Shown here: positions 33,178 to 42,064 of the stretch, piece by piece
Numbering within the stretch: position 1 is the first letter of the stretch
How the letters are laid out: each line of letters starts with the position of its first letter
NCBI GenBank assembly: GCA_903903945.1
Contig: CAIVAP010000093.1
Location: 1 to 42,414 of the forward strand
From: an uncultured bacterium
GTDB taxonomy: Bacteria; Zixibacteria; MSB-5A5; CAIYYT01
DNA: 42,414 nucleotides
Direction of reading: 5' to 3'
Translations under genes and position numbers: made by a program
Notes under the pieces: generated by a model
What the model saw: only the letters and a program-made list of their open reading frames with translations
What the model was told of the DNA's origin: nothing
The model's database searches: none

Positions 33178-33966
33178 ATGAACAATGGGTTAGTTCGCGT
33201 TGGGACTTCCGGGTACTCGTTTGATGACTGGCGAGGAGCTTTCTATCCTGAGAAGATAGAGAAAACGAAGATGCTTGACTACTATGTCGGTCACTTTGAC
33301 ACCGTAGAAATCAACTCGACCTACTACGGCGTCCCGCATCCGCGTGTGTTCGAGGCGATGGCCAAGAAAACCCCCGAGGGATTCGACTTTATGGTGAAGG
33401 CTCATCAGTCACTAACCCATAAACGTGACCAGCTTGAACAGGAAACGCCCAAGTATCTTGAGGCGATCAAACCACTAGTCGAATCGGGCAAATTCAAGGG
33501 GGTTCTGGCGCAATTTCCCTGGTCTTTTCAGCGTGTGCCAGCTCATCTTGATTATCTCAGGAAATGTCGTCAAGCTCTAGATAACCTGCCGTTATTCATT
33601 GAGTTCCGCCACTCCAGTTGGATTGAGCAGGATACGTTTGATTTACTAAAATCGCTGGAGATAGGGTACGTCTCTGTCGATGAACCTCAATTAGAGAAGA
33701 TGATCGAGCCGCTGGCTGTAGCTACGAAGGCCGTCGGCTATGTCCGCTTTCACGGCCGGAATTCTAAAGATTGGTATAGCGGCAGCGGATCGGATAGGTA
33801 TAACTACTCATATAGCAGGGATGAACTGACCGAATGGGCGGAAAAAATCAGACGGTTGAAGAAAGACACGGAAGTCATTTACTTGTTCTTCAACAATTGC
33901 CACCTCGGTCAGGCAGTGTTTAATGCGAAGCAGATGATGGAGATGCTGGATGTACAACGGAACTAA
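33178..33966 (+). CDS. DUF72 (YecE-like) family protein
   Basis: A 262-residue TIM-barrel-like protein of the DUF72 family, whose biochemical role is not settled. Family hallmarks are VRVGTSGYSFDDWRGAFYP at the start, then FDTVEINSTYYGVP, FDFMVKAHQSLTH, GVLAQFPWSF, FIEFRHSSW and YVRFHGRN, ending in YLFFNNCHLGQA. The ATG at 33178 fits the usual family N-terminus; the frame extends further upstream but that part is not homologous-looking. It lies 46 bases after the zinc-ribbon stop in the same direction and overlaps the next gene by 17 bases. Confidence 0.92.
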   Translation: MNNGLVRVGTSGYSFDDWRGAFYPEKIEKTKMLDYYVGHFDTVEINSTYYGVPHPRVFEAMAKKTPEGFDFMVKAHQSLTHKRDQLEQETPKYLEAIKPLVESGKFKGVLAQFPWSFQRVPAHLDYLRKCRQALDNLPLFIEFRHSSWIEQDTFDLLKSLEIGYVSVDEPQLEKMIEPLAVATKAVGYVRFHGRNSKDWYSGSGSDRYNYSYSRDELTEWAEKIRRLKKDTEVIYLFFNNCHLGQAVFNAKQMMEMLDVQRN

Positions 33967-34867
33967 ACGAATCGGATTTGTTTCACTCTCGGTTATTCTT
34001 GCGATGACAATATTCTGGCCAACTCCGGCCACACAGACAATAACCAAGGAATACTACGGCCCGCCGGCGCCAATCTTTCATACGCTGAATGTCACGCCTC
34101 CCAAGCTCTTGTGTGAAGCGGCCTTCCTGCAGGACAACAGCACTTCGGAGAAGCTCTACGGCAAGGACGAGTACAATGTTCGTCCGATTGCCAGCATCAC
34201 TAAGTTGATCACGGCGTTGACGTTTCTCGATTTCAAAGTCGATTGGGATAAGACTATCGAGATGGATACTTCCGACGCCAACAACTCCTCGCGCTCGCCA
34301 CTTAGGGCGGGGGACATCTACCGCGTCCGCGACCTGTTCTATTGCAGTCTGATGTCTTCCGATAACCGCGCCACCCGCGCACTCGCCAGATCGACCGGCG
34401 TCTCCACCGACAGTTTCATCGTAATGATGAATCGGAAGGTTGACAACCTGGCGCTGTTTAGCATCAAGGTTGACGAAGTGACCGGTCTGTCAGAGAACAA
34501 CGTTGCCAGCGCCTATGACATCGCTCGACTCGTCAATATCGCCTCCACCAACGAGACAATCCAAGCGACGCTGTGTACCAAAGAATACTCCTTTCTCTCG
34601 GAGAAACGAAAACGTCTGGTCACACTTGGCAATACTAACCGTATGCTGTCAAGTTCTTGGCGCATTGAAGGCGGCAAGACCGGCTATATTGGTGAATCAG
34701 GTTACTGCTTTGCGGTGCGAGTGGCTGATGACAAAGGTCACGACCTGACCGGTGTCGTGCTGGGTGCACATTCCAACAGTCGCCGCTTCAAAGAAGTGAC
34801 CAAGCTATTCCAGTGGGCGTTCGCGGCTCTCGACAAGGTGCAGGCAAGTACAATCGGGAAATTGTGA
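33950..34867 (+). CDS. D-alanyl-D-alanine carboxypeptidase/endopeptidase, S11 family
   Basis: A 305-residue penicillin-binding-protein-like serine peptidase. The N-terminal hydrophobic segment (8-24) should act as signal or anchor. The three active-site motifs are SITK (Ser82, Lys85), SDN (137-139) and KTG (243-245 in GGKTGY). Length and spacing fit PBP7/DacB-type endopeptidases that cut D-Ala cross-links or trim pentapeptides in the periplasm. The ATG overlaps the DUF72 gene by 17 bases and has GGAG about nine bases upstream. It ends the seven-gene run; a tRNA promoter follows. Confidence 0.92.
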   Translation: MYNGTKRIGFVSLSVILAMTIFWPTPATQTITKEYYGPPAPIFHTLNVTPPKLLCEAAFLQDNSTSEKLYGKDEYNVRPIASITKLITALTFLDFKVDWDKTIEMDTSDANNSSRSPLRAGDIYRVRDLFYCSLMSSDNRATRALARSTGVSTDSFIVMMNRKVDNLALFSIKVDEVTGLSENNVASAYDIARLVNIASTNETIQATLCTKEYSFLSEKRKRLVTLGNTNRMLSSSWRIEGGKTGYIGESGYCFAVRVADDKGHDLTGVVLGAHSNSRRFKEVTKLFQWAFAALDKVQASTIGKL

Positions 34868-34883
34868 TCTCCGCGAATATCGG

Positions 34884-34911
34884 TTGACATCCCCGCTTGA
34901 AGGCCTAAATT
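34884..34911 (+). promoter_or_regulatory. Promoter of the tRNA pair
   Basis: TTGACA at 34884-34889 and TAAATT at 34906-34911 are 16 bases apart. The predicted start near 34918 is ten bases before the tRNA-Phe gene. Confidence 0.75.
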
Positions 34912-34927
34912 GTTCGACCTTGTTGCT

Positions 34928-35000
34928 GGCGCCCTAGCTCAGTTGGTAGAGCAGCAGACTGAAAATCTGCGTGTCCCCAGTTCAATTCTGGGGGGCGCCA
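34928..35000 (+). tRNA. tRNA-Phe (GAA)
   Basis: A full cloverleaf of 73 bases. The acceptor stem is GGCGCCC with GGGCGCC, the D arm GCTC/GAGC, and the anticodon stem GCAGA/TCTGC with loop CTGAAAA (anticodon GAA). The T arm is CCCAG/CTGGG with loop TTCAATT, and the discriminator base is A. The CCA end is not encoded. Confidence 0.97.
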
Positions 35001-35021
35001 CATTTACATGGTAGCGCACTC

Positions 35022-35053
35022 GGGCATCCGGGTGCCCCACCGCTTGCGGTGGG
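35022..35053. repeat. Two adjacent hairpins between the tRNAs
   Basis: GGGCA/TGCCC (six-base loop) is followed at once by CCCACCGC/GCGGTGGG (TT loop), sharing two C residues. There is no T-run. It could be a dispersed palindromic repeat or a processing structure in the tRNA transcript. Confidence 0.6.
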
Positions 35054-35071
35054 TCTTGAGATAGACTTTGC

Positions 35072-35144
35072 GCCACCCTAGCTCAGTTGGTAGAGCAGCT
35101 GATTCGTAATCAGCAGGTCGTCGGTTCGACTCCGATGGGTGGCT
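35072..35144 (+). tRNA. tRNA-Thr (CGT)
   Basis: A full cloverleaf of 73 bases. The acceptor stem is GCCACCC with GGGTGGC, the D arm GCTC/GAGC, and the anticodon stem GCTGA/TCAGC with loop TTCGTAA (anticodon CGT). The T arm has loop TTCGACT, and the discriminator base is T. The CCA end is not encoded. It is probably cotranscribed with tRNA-Phe 72 bases upstream. Confidence 0.97.
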
Positions 35145-35257
35145 TTCTTTTTCTTCGGTAGGGCGTTGAGTCGCCGGCTTCGTATACTAAAAACCGGTTG
35201 GTGCGCCAATACCTTTTCGAGTCTTCTATGCAGTCCGAGCAAACTATCTCTGTTCCT

Positions 35258-35273
35258 TGGCACTCATTTTGCA
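35258..35273 (+). promoter_or_regulatory. Sigma-54-type (-24/-12) promoter
   Basis: TGGCACTCATTTTGCA has GG (35259-35260) and GC (35271-35272) separated by exactly ten bases, the invariant spacing of sigma-54 promoters. TGGCAC and TTGCA also match consensus. It lies about 50 bases before the lipoprotein start. Activation would need an NtrC-type protein such as the one encoded at 8240. Confidence 0.65.
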
Positions 35274-35321
35274 TATCTTGTTCGCGACAGGACAGCTCAA
35301 AACGTCAAGTTGAGTGACATC

Positions 35322-36614
35322 GTGAGTGGCTTTCGAGCATTTTCGTCCAGTGTTGCAGGAATCTGTATCTTGTTCGCTCTCTTGGGTTGCGATGGAGATA
35401 CGGGTCTGAGTGGTCGCCAGGGAGATAAGGGCCAGAAGGGGGACGATGGCATCGACTCCGAGAGAATGTTGCCACCGGCGCCGCGATACTTGTCGCTCGG
35501 TATCGTCAATGGCAGCATTCATGCAGTGGCAACAACCAAGCCGCTTTACGTCACCTTCGATACCACCGTGCATGCCAATAGCGACACCATCGTGGCCAAT
35601 CGGTTAAGTCTTCCTCCACTTCTAGACGGCATCGACGGCGGTATTGCTGAATGGGGTGCTCACAAGTCGGTGCTGCGCTTGAGTCCCCAACTTCTAAACT
35701 CTTCTGACGGCCAAATTCCTGATTCCCACATTTACAAAGTCTCCTGTCGAGTCGGATTTGATGATGAATACCTCTACATGTTTCTGCAGTGGAAAGAGAT
35801 GACCATTATTCGTGACCCGCAGAACGGGACTGCAATACCAATCGTTGCCGCCGGTGAGAGCAAGGAAGAAAACACTCTCTTCCTCGACATCTCCCACCCG
35901 GAGGTGACCATACACACGGAGAATGGGACGACCCAAATCGACACGATCTTCACAAACCTCCGCGTCCGTTATATAGTCACCTTGGATAGCGTCTGTTACC
36001 CACCACCGCCATTGCCTCCGATCATCTGTGACTACGAGTACGACACGACATATGAGACACTGTTGGTTTGGAAGACCGTCAACGGTGGAGAAGACAAAGC
36101 CGCTATCTGTTGGAGCATGCAAGAGTCAGGGACGTTTAGCGAGCTCCCCGGGTGTGTGTTCGCCTCTGACTCCATTACGCTGGACAATGCAGCCGCGAAT
36201 GAACTTTTCGACCTCTGGCGTTGGGGCGCAGGTACCAGCGAACCTGTTACCGTTGCAGATGATTGGTCGATTCGATCTGGGAGAGTTGCACCGGATGACG
36301 GCCAAGCTCCCTTCGTTTCGAACCGGATGCCGTCGGACTCCATTCCACGATTTATGAACCGCCTTGATCCGAACTACATTACCAGTGACAATCCATGGGC
36401 TTCCATCTATCCTTTGTGGTATTATGATGCTGTTTCCTACGCTCCTCGGGGATGGACGGAATACGCTATCGTGTATGTACCTGGAATCATCGCGGCAATA
36501 CCGTCATGCAGTCGCGCCGATGTGACGGCCCGCGGCTTGTTTGCCGAGGACTGCTGGACGGTAGAGTTCAAACGTGCGCGCAAGACAGGGAACGGTGATG
36601 ATTTGCAGTTCTGA
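35322..36614 (+). CDS. Lipoprotein with collagen-like stalk, possibly heme-binding
   Basis: A 430-residue protein from the GTG at 35322. The open frame extends back into the tRNA-Thr gene, so the upstream part is not real; the exact start is uncertain. The signal ends in a lipobox (FALLGC, Cys24). It is followed by seven Gly-x-y triplets (GDTGLSGRQGDKGQKGDDG), a short collagen-like spacer. The large domain (about 45-430) has the pattern of ethylbenzene-dehydrogenase-gamma/cytochrome-c-552-type heme-binding folds (LYVTFDTTVHANSD, RVGFDDEYLYMFLQWKEMT, and a Trp-rich C-terminus). That assignment is tentative. A sigma-54-type promoter precedes it. It may present a redox or binding domain at the cell surface; the subtilase gene follows in the same direction. 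Confidence 0.65.
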   Translation: MSGFRAFSSSVAGICILFALLGCDGDTGLSGRQGDKGQKGDDGIDSERMLPPAPRYLSLGIVNGSIHAVATTKPLYVTFDTTVHANSDTIVANRLSLPPLLDGIDGGIAEWGAHKSVLRLSPQLLNSSDGQIPDSHIYKVSCRVGFDDEYLYMFLQWKEMTIIRDPQNGTAIPIVAAGESKEENTLFLDISHPEVTIHTENGTTQIDTIFTNLRVRYIVTLDSVCYPPPPLPPIICDYEYDTTYETLLVWKTVNGGEDKAAICWSMQESGTFSELPGCVFASDSITLDNAAANELFDLWRWGAGTSEPVTVADDWSIRSGRVAPDDGQAPFVSNRMPSDSIPRFMNRLDPNYITSDNPWASIYPLWYYDAVSYAPRGWTEYAIVYVPGIIAAIPSCSRADVTARGLFAEDCWTVEFKRARKTGNGDDLQF

Positions 36615-36759
36615 GATAGGAGTCTCGGGTTTGTCAAACCGATCTGACGAGTGCACTATGCAGCTCGCGAAAACGAAATCTGCCGACAATAGTTGCGCTT
36701 GCCGCGCGAGTTTTCGCGCCGGGTCGCTCTTTCAGAATAAGCGGTCTCGGATTAACGGA

Positions 36760-39700
36760 ATGGTGGTCAGTCTCCCATCAATCACAACGACTTCACTAAT
36801 CCTCCTATGCTCAATCTGGCTCCTTGCCGGATCGATTTGCGCACAATCAATGGCAATTCCCTCCGCAGATTCTGCGCCGAAACGCCTGATCGTAAAGCTT
36901 AAAAGTGTCACACCAACGCAGCTTTTCAAGTTTTCTGCGGGAATGGCCGTAACAAAAAACGAGCTTGACCGAGTCAACGCCGAATTCGGCGTTATCCGGT
37001 CTCAACCCTTTCTTCCGCAAGCGGCGGATCGCTCGACTTCTTTTGGGGAAGTGCATATTCTTACATTCGACGAGAAAGCAGATATCGCGAGCATCCAGAG
37101 TCGCTACCAGAAGCTCAGCTTTGTCGAGTACGCCGAACCCGACTACCAAATGCAGTTGTTCACTTCCCCAAACGATCCACTCTACTCAAAGCAATGGAAC
37201 TTGCACAACGTTGGTCAAAGCTACTGGAAGGTTCTTCGTCGCCAGGGGGATTACAACGACGTGCTCGTTGCTGATTCCGGAGTTGCAGGAGCCGACATTG
37301 CCGCCGATGCAGTGTTTACTAATCCACCGGCCCGGACGGGAGCTATCATCGCCATCATTGACACCGGCATCGATTTCAGACACCCGGATCTTCTTGGTCA
37401 GATCTGGACCAATACTCAGGAGATCCCCGGAAATGGCCTCGATGACGACCGTAATGGCTACGTCGACGATACTCAGGGATGGGATTTTTCGGCGAATGAC
37501 ACAACCTTGATACCGGTCTTGGAGGATAACGATCCAACCGATCACTACGGTCACGGCACTCACGTTGCCGGCATCATAGTTGCCACCGCCGAAAACAGCG
37601 TAGGCATAGCCGGCATCGCTTCGCATTGCCGCATCATGCCTCTAAAGATCTACCCGATGATGCTTGCCTCTATGGCGGCGCGTGCCATCATGTACTCCGC
37701 TGACAACGGCGCTGATGTGATCAGCATGAGTTGGGGTGCGCCCTATTCCTCAAAGCTGATCGAAGATGCTCTCAGCTACGCCCGCGCCAAAGGGGCTGTC
37801 CTCTGCGCCGCCAGCGGCAACAGCGGAATTCAAGAGGCGTTCTATCCGGCAGCATTGCCCCTGACAATAGCTGTCGGCGCAACCGACAGTCGCGATCATG
37901 TTACCACATTCTCCAGCTACGGGCCTCACATCGATGTTGTCGCCCCCGGAGAGTCAATCCTGTCTCTTCGCGCCCTAACCACCGACATGTATGCCTTGCC
38001 GCCGAGCAATGAACCGGACGTCCACATTATCGACGACGAGTACTACGAAGCATCGGGTACCAGTATGGCCTGTCCCATGGTGGCGGCCATCGCCGGTTAT
38101 CTCAAGTCAGTCTCTCCGGGAATTACCCCTTCGTATGCCCAGGAGATTATTCAGCTTTCCGCCAAAGACCTCAGCGACCCCCATGGCGATGGCGGCAACT
38201 ATCCCGGTCGCGATATCTACAGCGGCTTCGGTCGCGTCAACCTTCAACAGGCGCTGGCGCTGGTGCCTGCGCGGCGAGCTTCCATCGAATCTCCCGGTAG
38301 GGGTCAGTTGCTTAATGGCATTGTCAACATCACTGGCATTGCTGATGGTGCTGGTTTTGGCGGCTACACTTTGGAGTACGGCGCCGGAGCCAACCCGGAA
38401 CAATGGCATGAGCTCGCCGTTTCAGCAACACCTGTGACCCATGCTCTGCTGGCAGTGTGGAACACCGACGCCCTGGATGGCACCTTCTCCTTGCGGCTGC
38501 GGGTCGGTGACGTCAACGAGTCACGAATTGTTGTCTATGTTGCCAATCACGATTTTGCAAACATACTCTCCCCGGCAACCGGGGATACGTTAACCGGTTC
38601 GATCGCCATCGTCGGTAGCGCTTCATCTCCGGACTTCCTCTTCGCCACTCTGGAGTCTGGACTGGGCACTGCGCCAACGAGCTGGGGATTGCTGGATACT
38701 CTAATTGCGCCTGTTTATCAGGGGCTCTTGTTTAACTGGAACGTCAGCGCACTGACTGAAGGCAACCGCGTGCTCCGCTTGACAGTCCACACGCCTCGTG
38801 GTGTGATACCATACAGCGTCAATCTGTATGTGCGTTCACCCTTCTCCGGACGCAACGGCTGGCGCACGCACGTAGGCGACGTGACGACGATCGTGCCCAA
38901 CTATGGCGACTTCGATGGTGACGGCCGCAATGAGATTGTCGTCGGCACTTCGGAGGGAATCAAGTTTTACGATACTAATGGCAACCTCAAGACGGACGGA
39001 ATGCCCGAATTACCCGATTGGAATTTCCGCACCCCAATTGCAGTCGGAAATCTCGATGGTGATAGCATCGACGATTTTGTTGCTGTCAGCGAGGAGCCGC
39101 CGACGTTGTTTATAGCAAGATCGAACCAGCCGTTGAAGGCGGTCAGCCTTCCTTCTGCACCCGGCGTGGAGAAGTTCGACTACAATACGGAAATATACCT
39201 CCCGGTAGTGTTTCTCATGGACATCAACGGCGATGGCAAGGATGAGATACACTTTTTGTCCGTTCGCCGGGATTATTCGAAGGAGTATCGCATCTATTAT
39301 TCCGATGGCAAACCCTGGCCGGGTTTGGACAAGTATGAATACGTTCTCTCGTGTCAACCTGCCGATCTGGACGGCGACCATGTCGCCGAGATCTATTGCC
39401 TGACCGCCGACTCGCTCCGAAGATACGACCTGGCAGGCAGAAAAATATCATCCGTTTGCCTCAACCTCGCCACACCGTTTTTTCTGCGAGGAATGTCCGC
39501 CGTCGATGTTGATGATGATGGCAAACACGAACTACTCATCTTCGGCTGCTATCCATGGTCTGCAGATATCAGCAACTACTGGCTGTTTGCTTTTGGAGAG
39601 AATCTCTCTATCAAAAATGGCTGGCCGCGCGAAATACCCATCAATAGGTATTTGGAGCCCGGTATGCCGGTCTTCGGCGATCTGGATGGCGATTCTCTGA

Positions 39701-40518
39701 CCGAATACGTAACTACCTGCTACGATATGGATTTCGGCTACGTGTACGCCTGGCGACACAATGGACTGCCATACTCTGGCGATAGTGCGGCCAATGGATA
39801 TTTCGCGGCCGCTCCGGAACCGAGTATGCTCAACATGCCGATCCTGGCGGAACTTGATGCCACCGACGGCGCCGAGGTTATCAGTTGCGCGTTGCCGAAT
39901 AGTCTGAGCGTCTCTCCAAGAGAGAGCATTGTTGCCTGGAACAAGATGGCACAGCTACTCCCCGGTTGGCCGCTGGCCGTTGCCACCAGTCTGAATATAT
40001 GGCCATTCTATACCAACACACCTGTCGTGGGCGATATCAATCAGGATGGCAACATCGACATGATGATGACGACGGCGCTGGGCGATCTAGTCTTCATCAA
40101 TTTCCCCGATCGTCCTCTTCGTGCCGACAAATCCCCATGCCCAATGTGGCGCTACAATCGGCGTCTCAATAACATCGCGCCACTGTCAGCCGGCTCTGCA
40201 ACTGATGTTGTCGATGATCCGGGGCAGGGGACAGTGCCGGAAGTATTCGCTCTCGCGCAAAACTACCCAAACCCCTTCAACAACTCGACAATCATCAGCT
40301 TCTCGCTAGCTCGGTCGTCAAATGTCAGAATCGAAATCGTTAACATTCTCGGACAGATCGTCAAGTCATTCGATCTCGGATTGAAATCAGCGGCGATTCA
40401 CACACTCGAATGGAACGGCGAAGACAACCGAGGAAAGGAAGTGGTCTCCGGAGTCTACTTCTGTCGCATCACCGCCGGAGACAAGGTTGCCGTTCGGAAG
40501 ATGGTTCTGCTGAAATAG
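36760..40518 (+). CDS. Secreted subtilisin-like protease with FG-GAP repeats and C-terminal sorting domain
   Basis: A 1252-residue S8 serine protease. I choose ATG 36760 because it opens a signal peptide (MVVSLPSITTTSLILLCSIW, ending SICAQ); the frame runs 62 codons further upstream without signal-like features. An inhibitor-like propeptide (about 35-130) precedes the catalytic domain with Asp201 (IIDTGID), His265 (GHGTH) and Ser435 (SGTSMACP). Ig-like segments (about 510-690) follow, then at least seven FG-GAP/VCBS calcium-type repeats (such as DFDGDGRNEIVVG, DINGDGKDEIHF and DINQDGNIDMMM). The end is a type IX-like sorting domain starting at NYPNPFN (1168). It is probably displayed or released through the outer membrane. 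Confidence 0.92.
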   Translation: MVVSLPSITTTSLILLCSIWLLAGSICAQSMAIPSADSAPKRLIVKLKSVTPTQLFKFSAGMAVTKNELDRVNAEFGVIRSQPFLPQAADRSTSFGEVHILTFDEKADIASIQSRYQKLSFVEYAEPDYQMQLFTSPNDPLYSKQWNLHNVGQSYWKVLRRQGDYNDVLVADSGVAGADIAADAVFTNPPARTGAIIAIIDTGIDFRHPDLLGQIWTNTQEIPGNGLDDDRNGYVDDTQGWDFSANDTTLIPVLEDNDPTDHYGHGTHVAGIIVATAENSVGIAGIASHCRIMPLKIYPMMLASMAARAIMYSADNGADVISMSWGAPYSSKLIEDALSYARAKGAVLCAASGNSGIQEAFYPAALPLTIAVGATDSRDHVTTFSSYGPHIDVVAPGESILSLRALTTDMYALPPSNEPDVHIIDDEYYEASGTSMACPMVAAIAGYLKSVSPGITPSYAQEIIQLSAKDLSDPHGDGGNYPGRDIYSGFGRVNLQQALALVPARRASIESPGRGQLLNGIVNITGIADGAGFGGYTLEYGAGANPEQWHELAVSATPVTHALLAVWNTDALDGTFSLRLRVGDVNESRIVVYVANHDFANILSPATGDTLTGSIAIVGSASSPDFLFATLESGLGTAPTSWGLLDTLIAPVYQGLLFNWNVSALTEGNRVLRLTVHTPRGVIPYSVNLYVRSPFSGRNGWRTHVGDVTTIVPNYGDFDGDGRNEIVVGTSEGIKFYDTNGNLKTDGMPELPDWNFRTPIAVGNLDGDSIDDFVAVSEEPPTLFIARSNQPLKAVSLPSAPGVEKFDYNTEIYLPVVFLMDINGDGKDEIHFLSVRRDYSKEYRIYYSDGKPWPGLDKYEYVLSCQPADLDGDHVAEIYCLTADSLRRYDLAGRKISSVCLNLATPFFLRGMSAVDVDDDGKHELLIFGCYPWSADISNYWLFAFGENLSIKNGWPREIPINRYLEPGMPVFGDLDGDSLTEYVTTCYDMDFGYVYAWRHNGLPYSGDSAANGYFAAAPEPSMLNMPILAELDATDGAEVISCALPNSLSVSPRESIVAWNKMAQLLPGWPLAVATSLNIWPFYTNTPVVGDINQDGNIDMMMTTALGDLVFINFPDRPLRADKSPCPMWRYNRRLNNIAPLSAGSATDVVDDPGQGTVPEVFALAQNYPNPFNNSTIISFSLARSSNVRIEIVNILGQIVKSFDLGLKSAAIHTLEWNGEDNRGKEVVSGVYFCRITAGDKVAVRKMVLLK

Positions 40519-40574
40519 AAATAACACAGCGCGAATGATAAGGCGTCGTCCAAGGTTGGCTTGACTCTATGAAT

Positions 40575-41381
40575 TCAGTCCAGATTCTCGCATTTCTCGG
40601 CGACGAAGATCATTTCCGGCGAATTGTCAGCAAGCGGAGACTTGTCGAAATTGCCAAATAAATCAATCACCCTGAATCCGCAACGAGCAAGAAGATGCTC
40701 CATTTCATATCGAAAGATGTATCGGAATGGAAATGCCTGGACAATCCGCTCGGTTGTGCCATCCAAGTTCGTCAAGTAGTAGATTAGCTCGACATCATTT
40801 ACTTGATCTGCCGGATGAAGAGCCGCCAGTCGACTAGCCCGCCGTAGTCGCCTGCCGTCTGGCAATTCATATTCGGCAAAGTCCTCTGATTCCTCTGTCG
40901 CACGAGGATTGTTGATCTTCTTCAAATCGACCTGGAAAACATCAAGAATCAACTGGCCTCTTGTTGACAGGTGTCGATTGATGCGTCTCAGACATGTCAA
41001 TTGATCATCAACAGCAATTACGTGCTGAAACGCACGAAACGGGACGATTGCCAAATGGAATAACTCAGCAAGGTCGAAGTTTGTCATGTCACCATGGACG
41101 AGTCGGACGCGGCTTTGAACGGAATGTGATTTCCGCTGGAGCTTCTGCTGACATTGTGCCAACATGTGCGGGGAGACGTCGAGTCCCGTGACCCGACATC
41201 CAGCTTCGGCGGCGGGAAGCAGTATCCTACCGGTGCCGCATCCAAGCTCAAGAATCGATCCACCTGCTGCTACACAACACTGAAGATAGAAATCAATATC
41301 AGTTCGCTTGGCGTAACCCGGAACTAGATCGTACAACTCTGCCATGATCGGTTGATCATCATAACCTCCGTGCTTATTCAT
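40575..41381 (-). CDS. Class I SAM-dependent methyltransferase
   Basis: A 268-residue Rossmann-fold methyltransferase. Motif I is ILELGCGTG (43-51) and the acidic residue binding the ribose is Asp68 (TGLDVSP). The adenine-contact motif is HGDMTNFDL (around 95-103), and motif IV-like IVPFRAFQHV follows. The C-terminal half has a small beta-sheet insertion (ELIYYLTNLDGTTERIVQAF). The substrate is unknown; small molecule or metabolite methylation is typical of this subgroup. The gene is single, convergent with the subtilase and divergent from the rRNA operon, and neighbours give no clue. Confidence 0.88.
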   Translation of the reverse strand: MNKHGGYDDQPIMAELYDLVPGYAKRTDIDFYLQCCVAAGGSILELGCGTGRILLPAAEAGCRVTGLDVSPHMLAQCQQKLQRKSHSVQSRVRLVHGDMTNFDLAELFHLAIVPFRAFQHVIAVDDQLTCLRRINRHLSTRGQLILDVFQVDLKKINNPRATEESEDFAEYELPDGRRLRRASRLAALHPADQVNDVELIYYLTNLDGTTERIVQAFPFRYIFRYEMEHLLARCGFRVIDLFGNFDKSPLADNSPEMIFVAEKCENLD

Positions 41382-41836
41382 GTGGGGAATCCCTCATCTT
41401 ATGATATTTCGGTTCATAATGACTCACGGTTTGTCACCGCTAACTAAGAAGCTCCATCAGTCTCTTTGCGACGAATAGGCGATGTTGAAGCCATTTTCAC
41501 CAACGATTGCCTTATTGCAGAATACCGGCAATCTATGCAATAAGAATTAGTCTTGTTGAATCCGAGTGCAACAGGAAACTCAAAGAGATCCTTGCTAGAA
41601 GTTCATGAAATTACCTCCCTCAGATACCCGTACGAAATCGCCGAATACTCCCGAAGAGAGGCAATGCGCGGACAGGAACGGACCGTTTTGGGCAGTCCGA
41701 GACGTAATTGCCTCGAAAAAGACCGACGCCGATAGGTCAACAAAATGAGGTAAATCACGCTATCGCCCAATAAATACGCGGTTCCCAGAGCGGTTGAGCC
41801 CCCCGAAACTTTTTCCGGAAATTATTACAATTTCTC
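41382..41836. other. Intergenic region upstream of the rRNA promoter
   Basis: No supported gene. A perfect nine-base inverted repeat CTTATTGCA/TGCAATAAG (41511-41519 and 41536-41544, 16-base gap) could be an operator. A 60-codon frame at 41553 has neither ATG nor ribosome binding site. Confidence 0.5.
41511..41544. promoter_or_regulatory. Nine-base inverted repeat, possible operator
   Basis: CTTATTGCA and TGCAATAAG are exact reverse complements with 16 bases between them, centred about 145 bases upstream of the methyltransferase start and 310 bases upstream of the rRNA promoter. It could be a dimeric regulator site or a small hairpin. There is no further support. Confidence 0.35.
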
Positions 41837-41864
41837 TTGACAGCCGGAAGTCGCTACGTATATT
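41837..41864 (+). promoter_or_regulatory. rRNA operon promoter
   Basis: TTGACA (41837-41842) and TATATT (41859-41864) are 16 bases apart. AT-rich DNA (ATTATTACAATTT) lies directly upstream, as in UP elements. Transcription would begin near 41871, giving a 16S leader of about 277 bases. Confidence 0.8.
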
Positions 41865-41889
41865 GTTTGCCCGCTGATAAGGGGCAGGT

Positions 41890-41965
41890 TCTTTGAATCA
41901 GCGCTGAAACTGACTTCGGTCAGCTTTTTTATCGCTCTCATGGGGAGCGTAATGATCTTTGACAA
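41890..41965 (+). promoter_or_regulatory. boxA-like antitermination motifs in the rRNA leader
   Basis: TCTTTGA occurs at 41890-41896 and again as TCTTTGACAA at 41956-41965. The second differs from the E. coli boxA core TCTTTAACAA at one base. boxA recruits NusB/S10 to let polymerase read through terminators in rRNA operons. Confidence 0.55.
41910..41930 (+). terminator. Terminator-like hairpin inside the rRNA leader
   Basis: CTGAC and GTCAG close a stable TTCG tetraloop, followed by C and six T residues. The preceding TCAGCGCTGA palindrome offers alternative pairing with the same bases. It lies between the two boxA-like motifs, so it may be an attenuator overcome by antitermination. Confidence 0.55.
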
Positions 41966-42064
41966 GAAAATAGTGTGCAATACGAAAGCTTGAGATACGG
42001 GCAAAGTTGTTTATGATTCATAGGCGACTCTGTCAAAACCAAATTTTAAGCCGATTCGAACGAC

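Noticed and set aside
35139-35321. N-terminal extension of the collagen-stalk lipoprotein
   Set aside because: It overlaps the tRNA-Thr gene and the sigma-54-type promoter, and it would bury the lipoprotein signal.
36574-36759. 62-codon extension of the subtilase
   Set aside because: It overlaps the upstream gene and hides a good signal peptide that starts at 36760.
41553-41735. 60-codon frame upstream of the rRNA promoter
   Set aside because: TTG start, no ribosome binding site, and an Arg-rich, non-protein-like composition.
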